Shown: one piece after another, positions 17,372-26,245 of the stretch
How the letters are laid out: every line of letters begins with the position of its first letter
Numbering within the stretch: the stretch's first letter is position 1
From: UBA11400 sp964473555
GTDB taxonomy: Bacteria; Bacteroidota; Rhodothermia; Balneolales; HLUCCA01
Length of the DNA stretch: 64,000 nt
Assembly: GCA_964473555.1 (NCBI GenBank)
Contig: CAYYPL010000001.1
Location: 248,001-312,000 of the forward strand
Direction of reading: 5' to 3'
Notes under the pieces: model-generated
Told to the model about the DNA's origin: nothing
What the model saw: the letters and a program-made list of their open reading frames with translations, nothing else
Databases searched by the model: none
Program-made: the position numbers and the translations under genes

Positions 17372-18886
17372 ATGACAATTGGTCAATTACTTAGCATATC
17401 TTCGGGAAATTCAGCACTCAAGTTGTCTTCAGAGGATGAGAACAGAATTAGAACTTCCTCTGAATACGTTGAGAGTATCGTTACATCACATAAAACCGTG
17501 TACGGGATAAACACCGGATTCGGTCCGCTGTGCGACACGCGTATTTCTGTAGAACAGACCAGAAACCTGCAACATAATTTACTGATGAGCCATGCTGTTG
17601 GAGTTGGAAATCCAACAGATATCGGAATCGTGAAGCTCATGATGATTTCCAAAGTTGTTGCGTTGAACCAGGGATATTCAGGGATAAGACTTGAAACAGT
17701 GGAACGATTGATGTGGATGATAGAACAAGATATTATCCCCATGGTCCCTGAAAAAGGATCGGTAGGAGCATCAGGTGATTTGGCTCCTTTGGCTCACATG
17801 AGTCTGCCATTGATAGGTCTGGGAATGGTCTATCACAAAGGTGAGTTCAAACCGACCCAAGATGTATATATCCAATATGGAATTGAACCGTTACAGTTGG
17901 GTCCAAAAGAAGGTCTCGCACTTATCAATGGTACTCAATTTATGCTGGCTCATGGGGTCACGATTCTTCAAAAATGGTACGATATACTTCAGTTGGCTGA
18001 TGTCTGCGGGGCTATGTCACTGGAAGCACTGATGGGATCCATGGCACCATTTGATGAACGTCTTCATCAGATCAGACCTTTTTTAGGTTCCAGTCTGGTA
18101 GCAGGCAGACTCAGAAAATTATTGTCAGGTTCTGAAATTATTTCTGCACATATCGATTGCGATCGGGTACAAGATCCATATTCACTCAGATGTATGCCCC
18201 AGGTTCACGGTGCCTCCTGGAATGCCTGGTTTCATCTGAAAGAAATGTTGGAAATCGAGTTGAACTCGGTTACAGATAATCCGGTCATTTTTGGATCTAA
18301 TGAATCCATCAGTGGTGGCAATTTCCATGGGCAGTTGATCGCTTTACCAATGGATTACGCTGCTTTTGCAGTTTCTGAGCTCGGTAATATATCAGATAGG
18401 CGTTGTTATCTCCTTATTGAGGGAAGATATAATCTGCCCAAACTTCTGATCCCCAATGCCGGATTGCATTCGGGACTCATGATTCCGCAATACACTACCG
18501 CCGCTCTGGCATCAGAAAACAAAACACTCTGTTACCCGGCGTCAGCAGACAGCATCCCGACATCCTTAGGACAGGAAGATCATGTCTCCATGGGTTCCAT
18601 ATCGGGGCGTAAAGTATTGAAAATAATAGAAAATGTTGAGTATATACTCGCAATCGAACTGCTCTACGCAGCACAAGCACTTGAGTTCAGACGTCCGCTT
18701 CGGTCTACATCAAAAATCGAGCAGATCTATGACCTGATTCGCTCAAAGGTTGATTTTATTGATGCTGACAGGCAGTTGAGTCTGGATATTAATTCCATTC
18801 ATTCACTGATAAAAAACCGTGAAATTTCACAGCTCATTAATACATTTGAATTGAACGATGGATACGAACACGCATCGCTTTCTTGA
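17372..18886 (+). CDS. hutH: Histidine ammonia-lyase
   Basis: First step of histidine catabolism: L-histidine to trans-urocanate and ammonia. At 504 residues it has the MIO-cofactor tripeptide A133-S134-G135 inside GSVGASGDLAPLAHM, the N-terminal YGINTGFG motif, and the C-terminal SADSIPTSLGQEDHVSMG segment. It is the first gene of hutHUIG. It overlaps hutU by 29 nt in a different frame, indicating translational coupling. The 116 bp upstream contain no promoter I can name with confidence and no HutC-type regulator gene is nearby. Confidence 0.98.
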   Translation: MTIGQLLSISSGNSALKLSSEDENRIRTSSEYVESIVTSHKTVYGINTGFGPLCDTRISVEQTRNLQHNLLMSHAVGVGNPTDIGIVKLMMISKVVALNQGYSGIRLETVERLMWMIEQDIIPMVPEKGSVGASGDLAPLAHMSLPLIGLGMVYHKGEFKPTQDVYIQYGIEPLQLGPKEGLALINGTQFMLAHGVTILQKWYDILQLADVCGAMSLEALMGSMAPFDERLHQIRPFLGSSLVAGRLRKLLSGSEIISAHIDCDRVQDPYSLRCMPQVHGASWNAWFHLKEMLEIELNSVTDNPVIFGSNESISGGNFHGQLIALPMDYAAFAVSELGNISDRRCYLLIEGRYNLPKLLIPNAGLHSGLMIPQYTTAALASENKTLCYPASADSIPTSLGQEDHVSMGSISGRKVLKIIENVEYILAIELLYAAQALEFRRPLRSTSKIEQIYDLIRSKVDFIDADRQLSLDINSIHSLIKNREISQLINTFELNDGYEHASLS

Positions 18887-20534
18887 AAACTACGCAACGC
18901 ATCCGAATTACAAGTCTCCAACAGGTTCCACACTTCATGCCCGATCCTGGTTGACTGAAGCACCTATTCGGATGCTTTTGAATAATCTGGACCAACATGT
19001 GGCCGAGAATCCGGAAGATCTGGTAGTTTACGGTGGAATTGGACAGGCAGCCAGGAATGTCAACTCACTGAGAAAGATTATTGAAATGTTGTTGTCTCTG
19101 ACCGAAGACGAATCGCTTTTGGTCCAATCCGGAAAACCTGTAGGTATTGTCAGGACTCACAAGGATGCACCCAGAGTACTTATCGCAAACAGTAATCTGG
19201 TTCCAGCCTGGGCCACGTGGGATCATTTCAATGAGCTTCGATCCAGAGATCTGATGATGTATGGACAGATGACTGCTGGTAGCTGGATTTACATCGGTTC
19301 TCAGGGTATCCTACAAGGGACCTACGAAACGTTCATGGAATGCGGAAGAAAGCATTACAACGGAGATCTGAACGGAAAACTATTGGTCACCGCCGGACTT
19401 GGTGGAATGGGCGGTGCACAACCACTGGCAGCTACAATGGCTGGGGCAGTATGTCTTGGGATTGATATCGATCCTACCAGAATTGAAAAGCGTCTGAGTA
19501 CCCGTTATGTTGATAAGATGACCTACAGTTATGATGAAGCCTTGCAATGGGTACAAATAGCTAAGGAATCCAAATCGCCACTTTCTGTCGGGTTGGTTGG
19601 GGATGCCGGGGATGTGCTCGATAGACTAGTGGCCGATGGGATTACGCCGGATATACTGACCGATCAGACATCTGCCCATGACCCTCTTAATGGGTATATT
19701 CCTCATGGATATTCTCTGGATGAGGCATTAAACCTAAGAATCAATGATCCAGAAGCTTACACAAAGGCATCCATATCCAGCATGGCAAGACACGTAAATC
19801 TAATGTTAACCTTAAAAAAACGCGGGGCTATAACATTCGATTATGGGAATAACATCAGGGAATTTGCCAGACAAGGGGGGTGTGAAAATGCGTTTCAAAT
19901 TCCGGGATTTACGCCTGAGTTCATTCGACCACTATTTTGTGATGGGAAAGGTCCATTTAGATGGGTCGCTTTGTCTGGTAATCCAGAGGATATTTACAGA
20001 ACAGACGATGCATTGATTGCCGCTTTTCCCGAGAATACAGGACTGATTAACTGGCTTAATCAAGCCAGGCAAAAAATATCTTTTCAGGGACTTCCTGCCA
20101 GAATTTGTTGGCTTGGAATGGGAGAGAGAGAAAAAGCAGGGGTTTTGTTCAATGATCTGGTTCGGATGGGAGTTGTATCGGCTCCTATCGTAATAGGTCG
20201 TGACCATCTGGATTGTGGGTCCGTAGCTTCACCAAACCGGGAAACAGAAGCCATGCTGGATGGCTCCGATGCCGTATCGGATTGGGTTTTTTTGAATCTG
20301 CTATCGAATGCCTGTGGTGGGGCTACATGGGTATCGTTACATCATGGAGGTGGTGTTGGAATGGGATACTCACAACATGCAGGAATGGTGATCGTTGCAG
20401 ACGGGACAGAAGAAGCTGAACGTAGACTACGCCGGGTTCTGCACAATGATCCTGCTATGGGAATATTCAGACATAGGGATGCAGGATATGAAACCGCAAT
20501 GGACAACGCCCGCAAATTTGGATTAGAGGTATGA
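18858..20534 (+). CDS. hutU: Urocanate hydratase
   Basis: Second step: urocanate to 4-imidazolone-5-propionate, using tightly bound NAD+ as an electrophile. The 558-residue length is standard. The NAD-binding motif GLGGMGGAQPLAATMAG, the DQTSAHDPLNGY stretch and the C-terminal GGGVGMGYSQHAG motif are present. Its ATG lies inside hutH (29-nt overlap) and its stop overlaps the hutI start by 4 nt. Confidence 0.98.
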   Translation: MDTNTHRFLENYATHPNYKSPTGSTLHARSWLTEAPIRMLLNNLDQHVAENPEDLVVYGGIGQAARNVNSLRKIIEMLLSLTEDESLLVQSGKPVGIVRTHKDAPRVLIANSNLVPAWATWDHFNELRSRDLMMYGQMTAGSWIYIGSQGILQGTYETFMECGRKHYNGDLNGKLLVTAGLGGMGGAQPLAATMAGAVCLGIDIDPTRIEKRLSTRYVDKMTYSYDEALQWVQIAKESKSPLSVGLVGDAGDVLDRLVADGITPDILTDQTSAHDPLNGYIPHGYSLDEALNLRINDPEAYTKASISSMARHVNLMLTLKKRGAITFDYGNNIREFARQGGCENAFQIPGFTPEFIRPLFCDGKGPFRWVALSGNPEDIYRTDDALIAAFPENTGLINWLNQARQKISFQGLPARICWLGMGEREKAGVLFNDLVRMGVVSAPIVIGRDHLDCGSVASPNRETEAMLDGSDAVSDWVFLNLLSNACGGATWVSLHHGGGVGMGYSQHAGMVIVADGTEEAERRLRRVLHNDPAMGIFRHRDAGYETAMDNARKFGLEV

Positions 20535-21790
20535 ATCCTGTGATCAAACCAGTACTTTTCGGTCCAATTACACAACTTCTGACCATGAAAGGACTCCCGC
20601 TCAGAGGGGCACTATCTGATAACCGACTACAGATATTACCTGACGCAGGAATAGTAGTTCATCACAACAAAATTATTGAATATGGTAATTATAAAGATCT
20701 ACGATATCGATATGATAGTGCCGAAAAAGTAGAATTCACCACAGATGTGGTCGTCTTACCTGGATTCATAGACTGTCATACACACTTGTGTTGGGCGGGC
20801 TCAAGAGCAAGTGATTTTTCAATGCGTAATGCCGGTTTATCCTACCTCGAAATTGCTGAGTCTGGTGGTGGAATCTGGGATACAGTTACTCAAACCCGCG
20901 AAGCTTCAAAAGAGCATTTATTGAATCATATCCTTCACAGGACTTCCAGAATGAAATCGTGGGGAGTGACCACAGCAGAAGTAAAATCTGGTTACGGGTT
21001 ATCTGTTGATCAAGAGATCAGATTGCTCAGGATCATCAATGAAGCTGCAAATCTGGCAGACATTGATATTATTCCAACCTGTTTGGCAGCTCATACCATA
21101 CCCAAAGATTATTCCGGGAGTGCTGCGATGTACCTGAATGAAGTCATTAATCATGTACTGCCTATCGTTAAATCAGAATCATTATCCAATCGGGTGGATA
21201 TCTTTGTGGAAAGATCTGCTTTTGATGTATCAGGAGCTTATGACTTTCTGACTAAAACCAAGGCCCTTGGTTTTGATCTTACAATTCATGCCGATCAGTT
21301 TACTACGGGTGGTTCAACACTCGGTGTTAAGTTAGGAGCAATTTCGGTAGATCATCTGGAAGCCAGTACCGACTCAGAAATTCATGCAGTTGCGACCTCA
21401 GATTGTGTGGCTGTCGCCTTACCAGGTGCGTCTATTGGTCTGGGAGAACCTTTTGCACCTGCACGAAAGCTACTTGACTCAGGTGGGATTCTGGCTATTG
21501 CCAGTGACTGGAACCCAGGCTCAGCACCAATGGGAGATCTGATTATTCAGGCATCCATTTTAGCAGTAAATCAAAAACTTTCAACGGCAGAGGTACTCAG
21601 TGGCATGACCTTTCGTGCTGCTGACGCATTGGGCCTGAGTGACCGTGGCATCATCCATGAGGATATGATCGCAGATTTTCAAAGCTATGATACTTCAGAT
21701 TATCGTGAAATTTTGTATCAGCAAGGACTACTTAAACCCAGTGGGGTATGGAAAAACGGAGTAAAAATCTATGAATCCAAACTTGGTTAA
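20531..21790 (+). CDS. hutI: Imidazolonepropionase
   Basis: Third step: hydrolysis of 4-imidazolone-5-propionate to N-formimidoyl-L-glutamate. This amidohydrolase-superfamily enzyme of 419 residues has the metal-binding HTH in GFIDCHTHLCWAGSR, the substrate region KSGYGLS, TIHADQF with the next metal-binding histidine, DHLEAS, and SDWNPGSAP near the end. It overlaps hutU by 4 nt and hutG by 20 nt. Confidence 0.97.
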   Translation: MNPVIKPVLFGPITQLLTMKGLPLRGALSDNRLQILPDAGIVVHHNKIIEYGNYKDLRYRYDSAEKVEFTTDVVVLPGFIDCHTHLCWAGSRASDFSMRNAGLSYLEIAESGGGIWDTVTQTREASKEHLLNHILHRTSRMKSWGVTTAEVKSGYGLSVDQEIRLLRIINEAANLADIDIIPTCLAAHTIPKDYSGSAAMYLNEVINHVLPIVKSESLSNRVDIFVERSAFDVSGAYDFLTKTKALGFDLTIHADQFTTGGSTLGVKLGAISVDHLEASTDSEIHAVATSDCVAVALPGASIGLGEPFAPARKLLDSGGILAIASDWNPGSAPMGDLIIQASILAVNQKLSTAEVLSGMTFRAADALGLSDRGIIHEDMIADFQSYDTSDYREILYQQGLLKPSGVWKNGVKIYESKLG

Positions 21791-22715
21791 AGCGGTTGGC
21801 TGGAGTGGCAGAGTAGATGGTACAGATGCTGATAACCTCAGGTGGCATCAAATTGTTAGCCATGTATTGTTGCCGGATTTACACCGTTACTCCGACCAGT
21901 GGTGCATTCTAGGATATCCAGGAGATACAGGGGTTGAACGAAATCAAGGTCGGGTAGGGGCTGCAAAGGGACCAGAAGCCATCCGTAACTCTGCCTCGCT
22001 ATTACCTGTACGCAAACCAGGTTTTGTTATTCCCGATTTAGGTAACTATCTGCCAACCGATAACCTGGAGAAGGATCAAGAGCATTTAGCTCACGCAGTA
22101 GCTCAAATCCATCAATCCAATAATCGGTCTTTGTTACTTGGTGGTGGCCATGAAATCACCTATCCACACTTCAAAGGCCTGAAAAAAGCACATCCAGATA
22201 AAAGAATTGGTATACTGAATATCGATGCTCATTATGACCTCAGAGAAGTGAATCCATCAGTCGGACCTACATCTGGTACAGGGTTTTATCAGATTCTGAC
22301 CGAGTATCCGGATTCAGGTTATATGATTTTGGGGGTAAATGAGGCATCAAACACGCAGGTATTAGCAAAAAGAGCTGATACATATGGGGTTAGGCAACTG
22401 AACTTGTTCGACTTCCAGATTTTACCTGCTCAAGAAGTTATCTATCATGTCAGACTCTTCGCTCAGAATTACGACCTGTTGTATCTCACCGTTTGTATGG
22501 ATGCGTTTTCAGCCGCTTTTGCGCCAGGGGTCAGTGCGCCTTCCTCTTTTGGATTAATTCCTGATGCACGGTTTTTTTCTATTTTCAGACAGTTACAAAG
22601 ACTCAATAAAATACACGCTTTTGATATTGCAGAACTGAATCCACAGTTGGATATCGACTCCAGAACTGCCCGACTTGCCGCTCAACTACTGTATTATTGG
22701 TTAATCGAAGAATAG
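21771..22715 (+). CDS. hutG: Formimidoylglutamase (arginase/ureohydrolase family)
   Basis: Final step: N-formimidoyl-L-glutamate plus water to glutamate and formamide. This 314-residue ureohydrolase-family protein has metal ligands H127 (GGGHE) and D152/H154/D156 (DAHYD). The third ligand block reads TVCMDAFSAAFAPG, so D244 is kept but C242 occupies the place of the first Asp of the usual D-x-D. Operon position makes the assignment firm. With this enzyme the pathway needs neither HutF nor a separate deformylase. It is convergent with the DUF2400 gene, 8 bp apart. Confidence 0.93.
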   Translation: MNPNLVKAVGWSGRVDGTDADNLRWHQIVSHVLLPDLHRYSDQWCILGYPGDTGVERNQGRVGAAKGPEAIRNSASLLPVRKPGFVIPDLGNYLPTDNLEKDQEHLAHAVAQIHQSNNRSLLLGGGHEITYPHFKGLKKAHPDKRIGILNIDAHYDLREVNPSVGPTSGTGFYQILTEYPDSGYMILGVNEASNTQVLAKRADTYGVRQLNLFDFQILPAQEVIYHVRLFAQNYDLLYLTVCMDAFSAAFAPGVSAPSSFGLIPDARFFSIFRQLQRLNKIHAFDIAELNPQLDIDSRTARLAAQLLYYWLIEE

Positions 22716-22723
22716 TATTGGAA

Positions 22724-23566
22724 TTATCCTTTTACAGCTTTATTTACGATGTAGTCGGTTGGGATTGGAAGTTTTAAAACCCCTAAGCCAAAAAGGGCGT
22801 AATCGTAACGAGCAGGGTCATCAGGATCAAGTAGCATTAATCGGTTGTGAAGTTCATCCAAAGCTGTCCAGTCATTTTGTGTTCTACCCAGTAGTCCAAG
22901 TATTCGAGCTTGCCGTGCAACATGGACATCAAAAGGAATGCGTAGCTCTGATTTTGGAATTGCATGCAAGATTCCTAAATCGACCGGACTTTCAGTTCTA
23001 ACTGCCCACCTCAGAAATAAAAACAATCGCTTACAGGTACTGTTCTTTCGTTTATTTGCGATATGCTTTCTGGTTCTTTGAGGAGTTTCCGGCACTTGAT
23101 TAAAAAATTCATCATGGAAAATATCCATCAAGTGAAGATTTAAATGACCTGCTTTGGTGTAGCAATGTCCCCAGAAGGCCTCAAATGAACCAAAATTAGA
23201 GTGAATATTTTTCAGTATTCTGATCAACCAATACACATCATCGGATGTAAAGGTCCTATGCTTAAATCCAGTCAGTTTCTGAACAGAGTCTTCGTCAAAA
23301 TGTACGATAAACTCAAAAGGTTGATAATCCATCCGATACATAAGATCTGAAACTTTCGAAAGTACGATATCTCTTCGGCCCCATGCCATAATAGCTGCAA
23401 AAAATCCGGCGATGAGCTGGTCGCGAGTGTCAGTAAACGCATGCATAAAACTCACAGGGTCACTTTGTATGTATTTCACGGTTTCAACCTCATCATTCAG
23501 GTTGTCGAGAAATGGCTTCAGTTCCAGCAGTCGTTTTTTGGAAATCGTTTTATATCTGTTGGGCAT
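22724..23566 (-). CDS. DUF2400 / TIGR02757 family protein
   Basis: This 280-residue soluble protein is widespread in Bacteroidota and has no named function that I know. Typical segments are DPVSFMHAFTDTRDQLIAGFFAAIMAWGRRDI, FLRWAVRTESPVDLGIL and PFDVHVARQARILGLL, all quoted in part. The helical pattern and the conserved 'P.D.H..R.A..LGL' region recall HhH-type glycosylase folds, but I see no catalytic Asp signature. It lies 63 bp downstream of mutY on the same strand, which fits a DNA-related role only by association. Confidence 0.88.
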   Translation of the reverse strand: MPNRYKTISKKRLLELKPFLDNLNDEVETVKYIQSDPVSFMHAFTDTRDQLIAGFFAAIMAWGRRDIVLSKVSDLMYRMDYQPFEFIVHFDEDSVQKLTGFKHRTFTSDDVYWLIRILKNIHSNFGSFEAFWGHCYTKAGHLNLHLMDIFHDEFFNQVPETPQRTRKHIANKRKNSTCKRLFLFLRWAVRTESPVDLGILHAIPKSELRIPFDVHVARQARILGLLGRTQNDWTALDELHNRLMLLDPDDPARYDYALFGLGVLKLPIPTDYIVNKAVKG

Positions 23567-23629
23567 CTTATTTTGGGCTAATTTGAACCAGGAATGTACC
23601 AGATGGAATCATGGATTAAATCGAAAATG

Positions 23630-24718
23630 CTAAATCAATGAATGTCCAGAATAGTATTCTCTGATTTTTCCCATGAATTTCAAATTAGCTTTTGGGAATG
23701 GGAACTCATCAAGTTCTTCCAGGCTTACCCATCTGATTTCGTCAGACTCTCTAGGGCTGGGAATTCCCTGTTTATAGATACATATAAAGGGAGTAAGTGT
23801 AATTTTGAAATGGCTGTAACTATGCTTGATGGTTGTCAAAGGGTGTTCAATATCAACTGATACACCTACTTCTTCTGTCAGTTCCCTGATCAGAGCATCA
23901 GTCAGTGATTCATTTTGATGAACCTTGCCACCTGGAAACTCCCACAGTCCGCCCAGCATAACGTCCTGTCTGCGTTTGGAAATGAGTATTTTCCCTGATT
24001 TGGGGTCCTGGACTACGGCAACCACAATGACATGCTCCGGAATCTTATTTTTTTTGGGTTTGAAAGGTATTTTTTCACAGTTTAAACTAAATGCATTCAA
24101 ACAGCTTCCATGTAGTGGACAAAGATCACATGTTGGCTTTTTGGGAGTACAAACCGTGGCACCGAGCTCCATCAGTGCCTGATTAAAATCTCCAGGCCGA
24201 TTTTGGGACACGATTTCGTTGCTGAATGATTGTAATTCTTTCTTTACACCCGATCTGGTTACATCCCCCATATGATTTAAGTATCTGGTCAAAACACGGA
24301 TTACATTACCATCCAGTACTCCATATGATTTATTGAATGATATACTCAAAATCGCAGAAGCCGTATAATCTCCGATACCTTTGATTGTTTTCAACTGATC
24401 CCATGAATCAGGAATTTTGCCTTGAAATTCACTAACGATCTGTTTGGCACCCTCATGCAGATTTCTGCCTCTGGAATAATACCCAAGTCCTTCCCAATAT
24501 TTAAGCACCTCCTGTTGATCAGACTGTGCCAATGTCTGAACGTCTGGGAATCGTGATATAAATTTTTCGAAATAGGGTGTTGCCTGATCTACCCGGGTCT
24601 GCTGCAACATGATTTCAGAGACCCAAATGATGTAGGGGTCAGTATATTCACGCCAAAGAAGGGGGCGCTTTTGGCTGTCATACCAGTTTAACAGTGCTTG
24701 ATCCGGAAACTGACTCAA
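23630..24718 (-). CDS. mutY: A/G-specific adenine DNA glycosylase
   Basis: It removes adenine mispaired with 8-oxoguanine or guanine. This 362-residue protein has the catalytic E35 (VSEIMLQQTRV), the HhH motif IKGIGDYTASAI and catalytic D136 (GVLDGNV). The four cluster cysteines are C190, C197, C200 and C206 (C-x6-C-x2-C-x5-C, [4Fe-4S]). A C-terminal Nudix-like 8-oxoG recognition domain runs from about 225 to 355 (WEFPGGKV...ELTEEVGV). It is downstream of a secreted propeller protein by 7 bp. Confidence 0.97.
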   Translation of the reverse strand: MSQFPDQALLNWYDSQKRPLLWREYTDPYIIWVSEIMLQQTRVDQATPYFEKFISRFPDVQTLAQSDQQEVLKYWEGLGYYSRGRNLHEGAKQIVSEFQGKIPDSWDQLKTIKGIGDYTASAILSISFNKSYGVLDGNVIRVLTRYLNHMGDVTRSGVKKELQSFSNEIVSQNRPGDFNQALMELGATVCTPKKPTCDLCPLHGSCLNAFSLNCEKIPFKPKKNKIPEHVIVVAVVQDPKSGKILISKRRQDVMLGGLWEFPGGKVHQNESLTDALIRELTEEVGVSVDIEHPLTTIKHSYSHFKITLTPFICIYKQGIPSPRESDEIRWVSLEELDEFPFPKANLKFMGKIREYYSGHSLI

Positions 24719-24725
24719 TGGGACT

Positions 24726-26243
24726 CTAGTTACGATTCAGATTTCGAACAGTGATAACAACTGTTTGTGAACTTGCAGCACCAAACTGATCTGTCGCAAT
24801 AACCCTGAATTCATGATTCCCTTCCTGTCTTCTGTCAGGAGTCCAGCTAAACATTCCTGTTCTCTCACTTATTGAAGATCCCTCTGGTAAATCTACACCA
24901 TGATATCGAATCAGGTCTTGATCCACACCGTCAGGATCAATGGCTTTTACAGGCAGAGTAAAGTTTTCATCTACAGAGATAGTGAGGGGTCTGGTAGGGT
25001 TGAATCGAGGAGGAGAATTGAAGGATCTCACATCAACAGTGAATGATTGTTTTATCACCTGACCATTGGGCGCAATGGCGTTAATACTGAATTGATGTGT
25101 ACCCGTTTGATTCAGACCCGGTTGCCAAAAGAATCCATTACCACGAATTTCGGCATTGCTCACAAGACTCTCGATTTGAAAACGAACTTCATCAGGCCTT
25201 GTACCAAAGGTTTCCAGTGGAATAAGAACAGCTCGTGGGATCGTAACAACCTGGTCGTTTATGGGACTGAATCTGAGTTGACCATTGGCCGAATCTTGTC
25301 TGCTAACCGTCCCTTTGTCAATCAAAGTATATCTAGAAAGCAGATCGTATGTACCAATCCACAACAAATTATTTACGATGACGAAATGATTACCATTTTC
25401 TGATTGACCTAACAAGTTGACGAAGGTACCATTAGGTTCCATTTTATAAAGCATGCCGGAAATTGTCCGAACCATATAAAACTCATTCCAGCGTTCGATC
25501 TTCGAAACTTCAGCATCAAAATTTGCTTTTAACCTTGAGTTACCATCAGATTGCAGCAAAAACAAATTACCGTTGGCATCACTGGCATGAAGTTGTGCAT
25601 CAATCTGATGAAGACGTCTTACATCCTTCACACCTGAATCGAGCAGTTGGCTGAACACTAATTCGTTCTCCTCTACAGTGAATTCACCAATTTTCCCGTT
25701 AGCAAGCAGTGCAAAAAAGCTGTTTGATACACTGATAACATCAATGACGGCTGACTGGTCCCCGGAAATCTCGATTAACTTAGGATCTGAATCGAATGAA
25801 GAAGGAGAATCCAGTGGCAGGGACAGAAGTCCACCCTCTCCAGCTGCTATAAATAATGTCGACGCAACGCGGGATACTGAACGAGGTTTATGGGGTAATG
25901 TTGTAGAGGAATAAACACCAAGCAGTGAGGTGGGTTCAATCACAGTTAATCGGTTTCCTTGACCAAATTGATAGGCAAATCTGACATCAGAAACTAAGAT
26001 TCGGCCTCTGTTTTGCATGCCCTCTGAGTTGAACAAGTACTGCAGAGTGTCTGATTTGGTACGAAAAACGATAAGCCCATCTGATTGTGATAAGGCATAC
26101 AGATGTGTCGCACTGGCACTAATAGTGATTAAGTCCGGAATTTTGTTCACACTCTCTGGTGACACAGTGATGGAGGTCTGAGCAAACACTTCAACAGATA
26201 AAAGTGCTGTAAATAGTACAAAATATACCTTGATTTTATTCAT
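24726..26243 (-). CDS. Secreted protein with propeller-like repeats and C-terminal Ig/cadherin-like domain
   Basis: This 505-residue exported protein has a signal peptide at about residues 1-21 (hydrophobic core, then VFAQ). Residues ~30-330 show short alternating strands with 'LYALSQSDGLIVF', 'LFIAAGEGGLLSL', 'FFALLANGKIGEF', 'LHASDANGNLFLL' and 'FYMVRTISGMLYK'. These look like blades of a beta-propeller. The C-terminus (~400-502) resembles cadherin-like/dystroglycan-type Ig domains (DPDGVDQDLIRYH, GMFSWTPDRRQEGNHEF). No sorting signal is obvious at the end. Function unknown. It sits between the SDR gene (2 bp) and mutY (7 bp), probably in one operon. Confidence 0.75.
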   Translation of the reverse strand: MNKIKVYFVLFTALLSVEVFAQTSITVSPESVNKIPDLITISASATHLYALSQSDGLIVFRTKSDTLQYLFNSEGMQNRGRILVSDVRFAYQFGQGNRLTVIEPTSLLGVYSSTTLPHKPRSVSRVASTLFIAAGEGGLLSLPLDSPSSFDSDPKLIEISGDQSAVIDVISVSNSFFALLANGKIGEFTVEENELVFSQLLDSGVKDVRRLHQIDAQLHASDANGNLFLLQSDGNSRLKANFDAEVSKIERWNEFYMVRTISGMLYKMEPNGTFVNLLGQSENGNHFVIVNNLLWIGTYDLLSRYTLIDKGTVSRQDSANGQLRFSPINDQVVTIPRAVLIPLETFGTRPDEVRFQIESLVSNAEIRGNGFFWQPGLNQTGTHQFSINAIAPNGQVIKQSFTVDVRSFNSPPRFNPTRPLTISVDENFTLPVKAIDPDGVDQDLIRYHGVDLPEGSSISERTGMFSWTPDRRQEGNHEFRVIATDQFGAASSQTVVITVRNLNRN

Positions 26244-26245
26244 AC

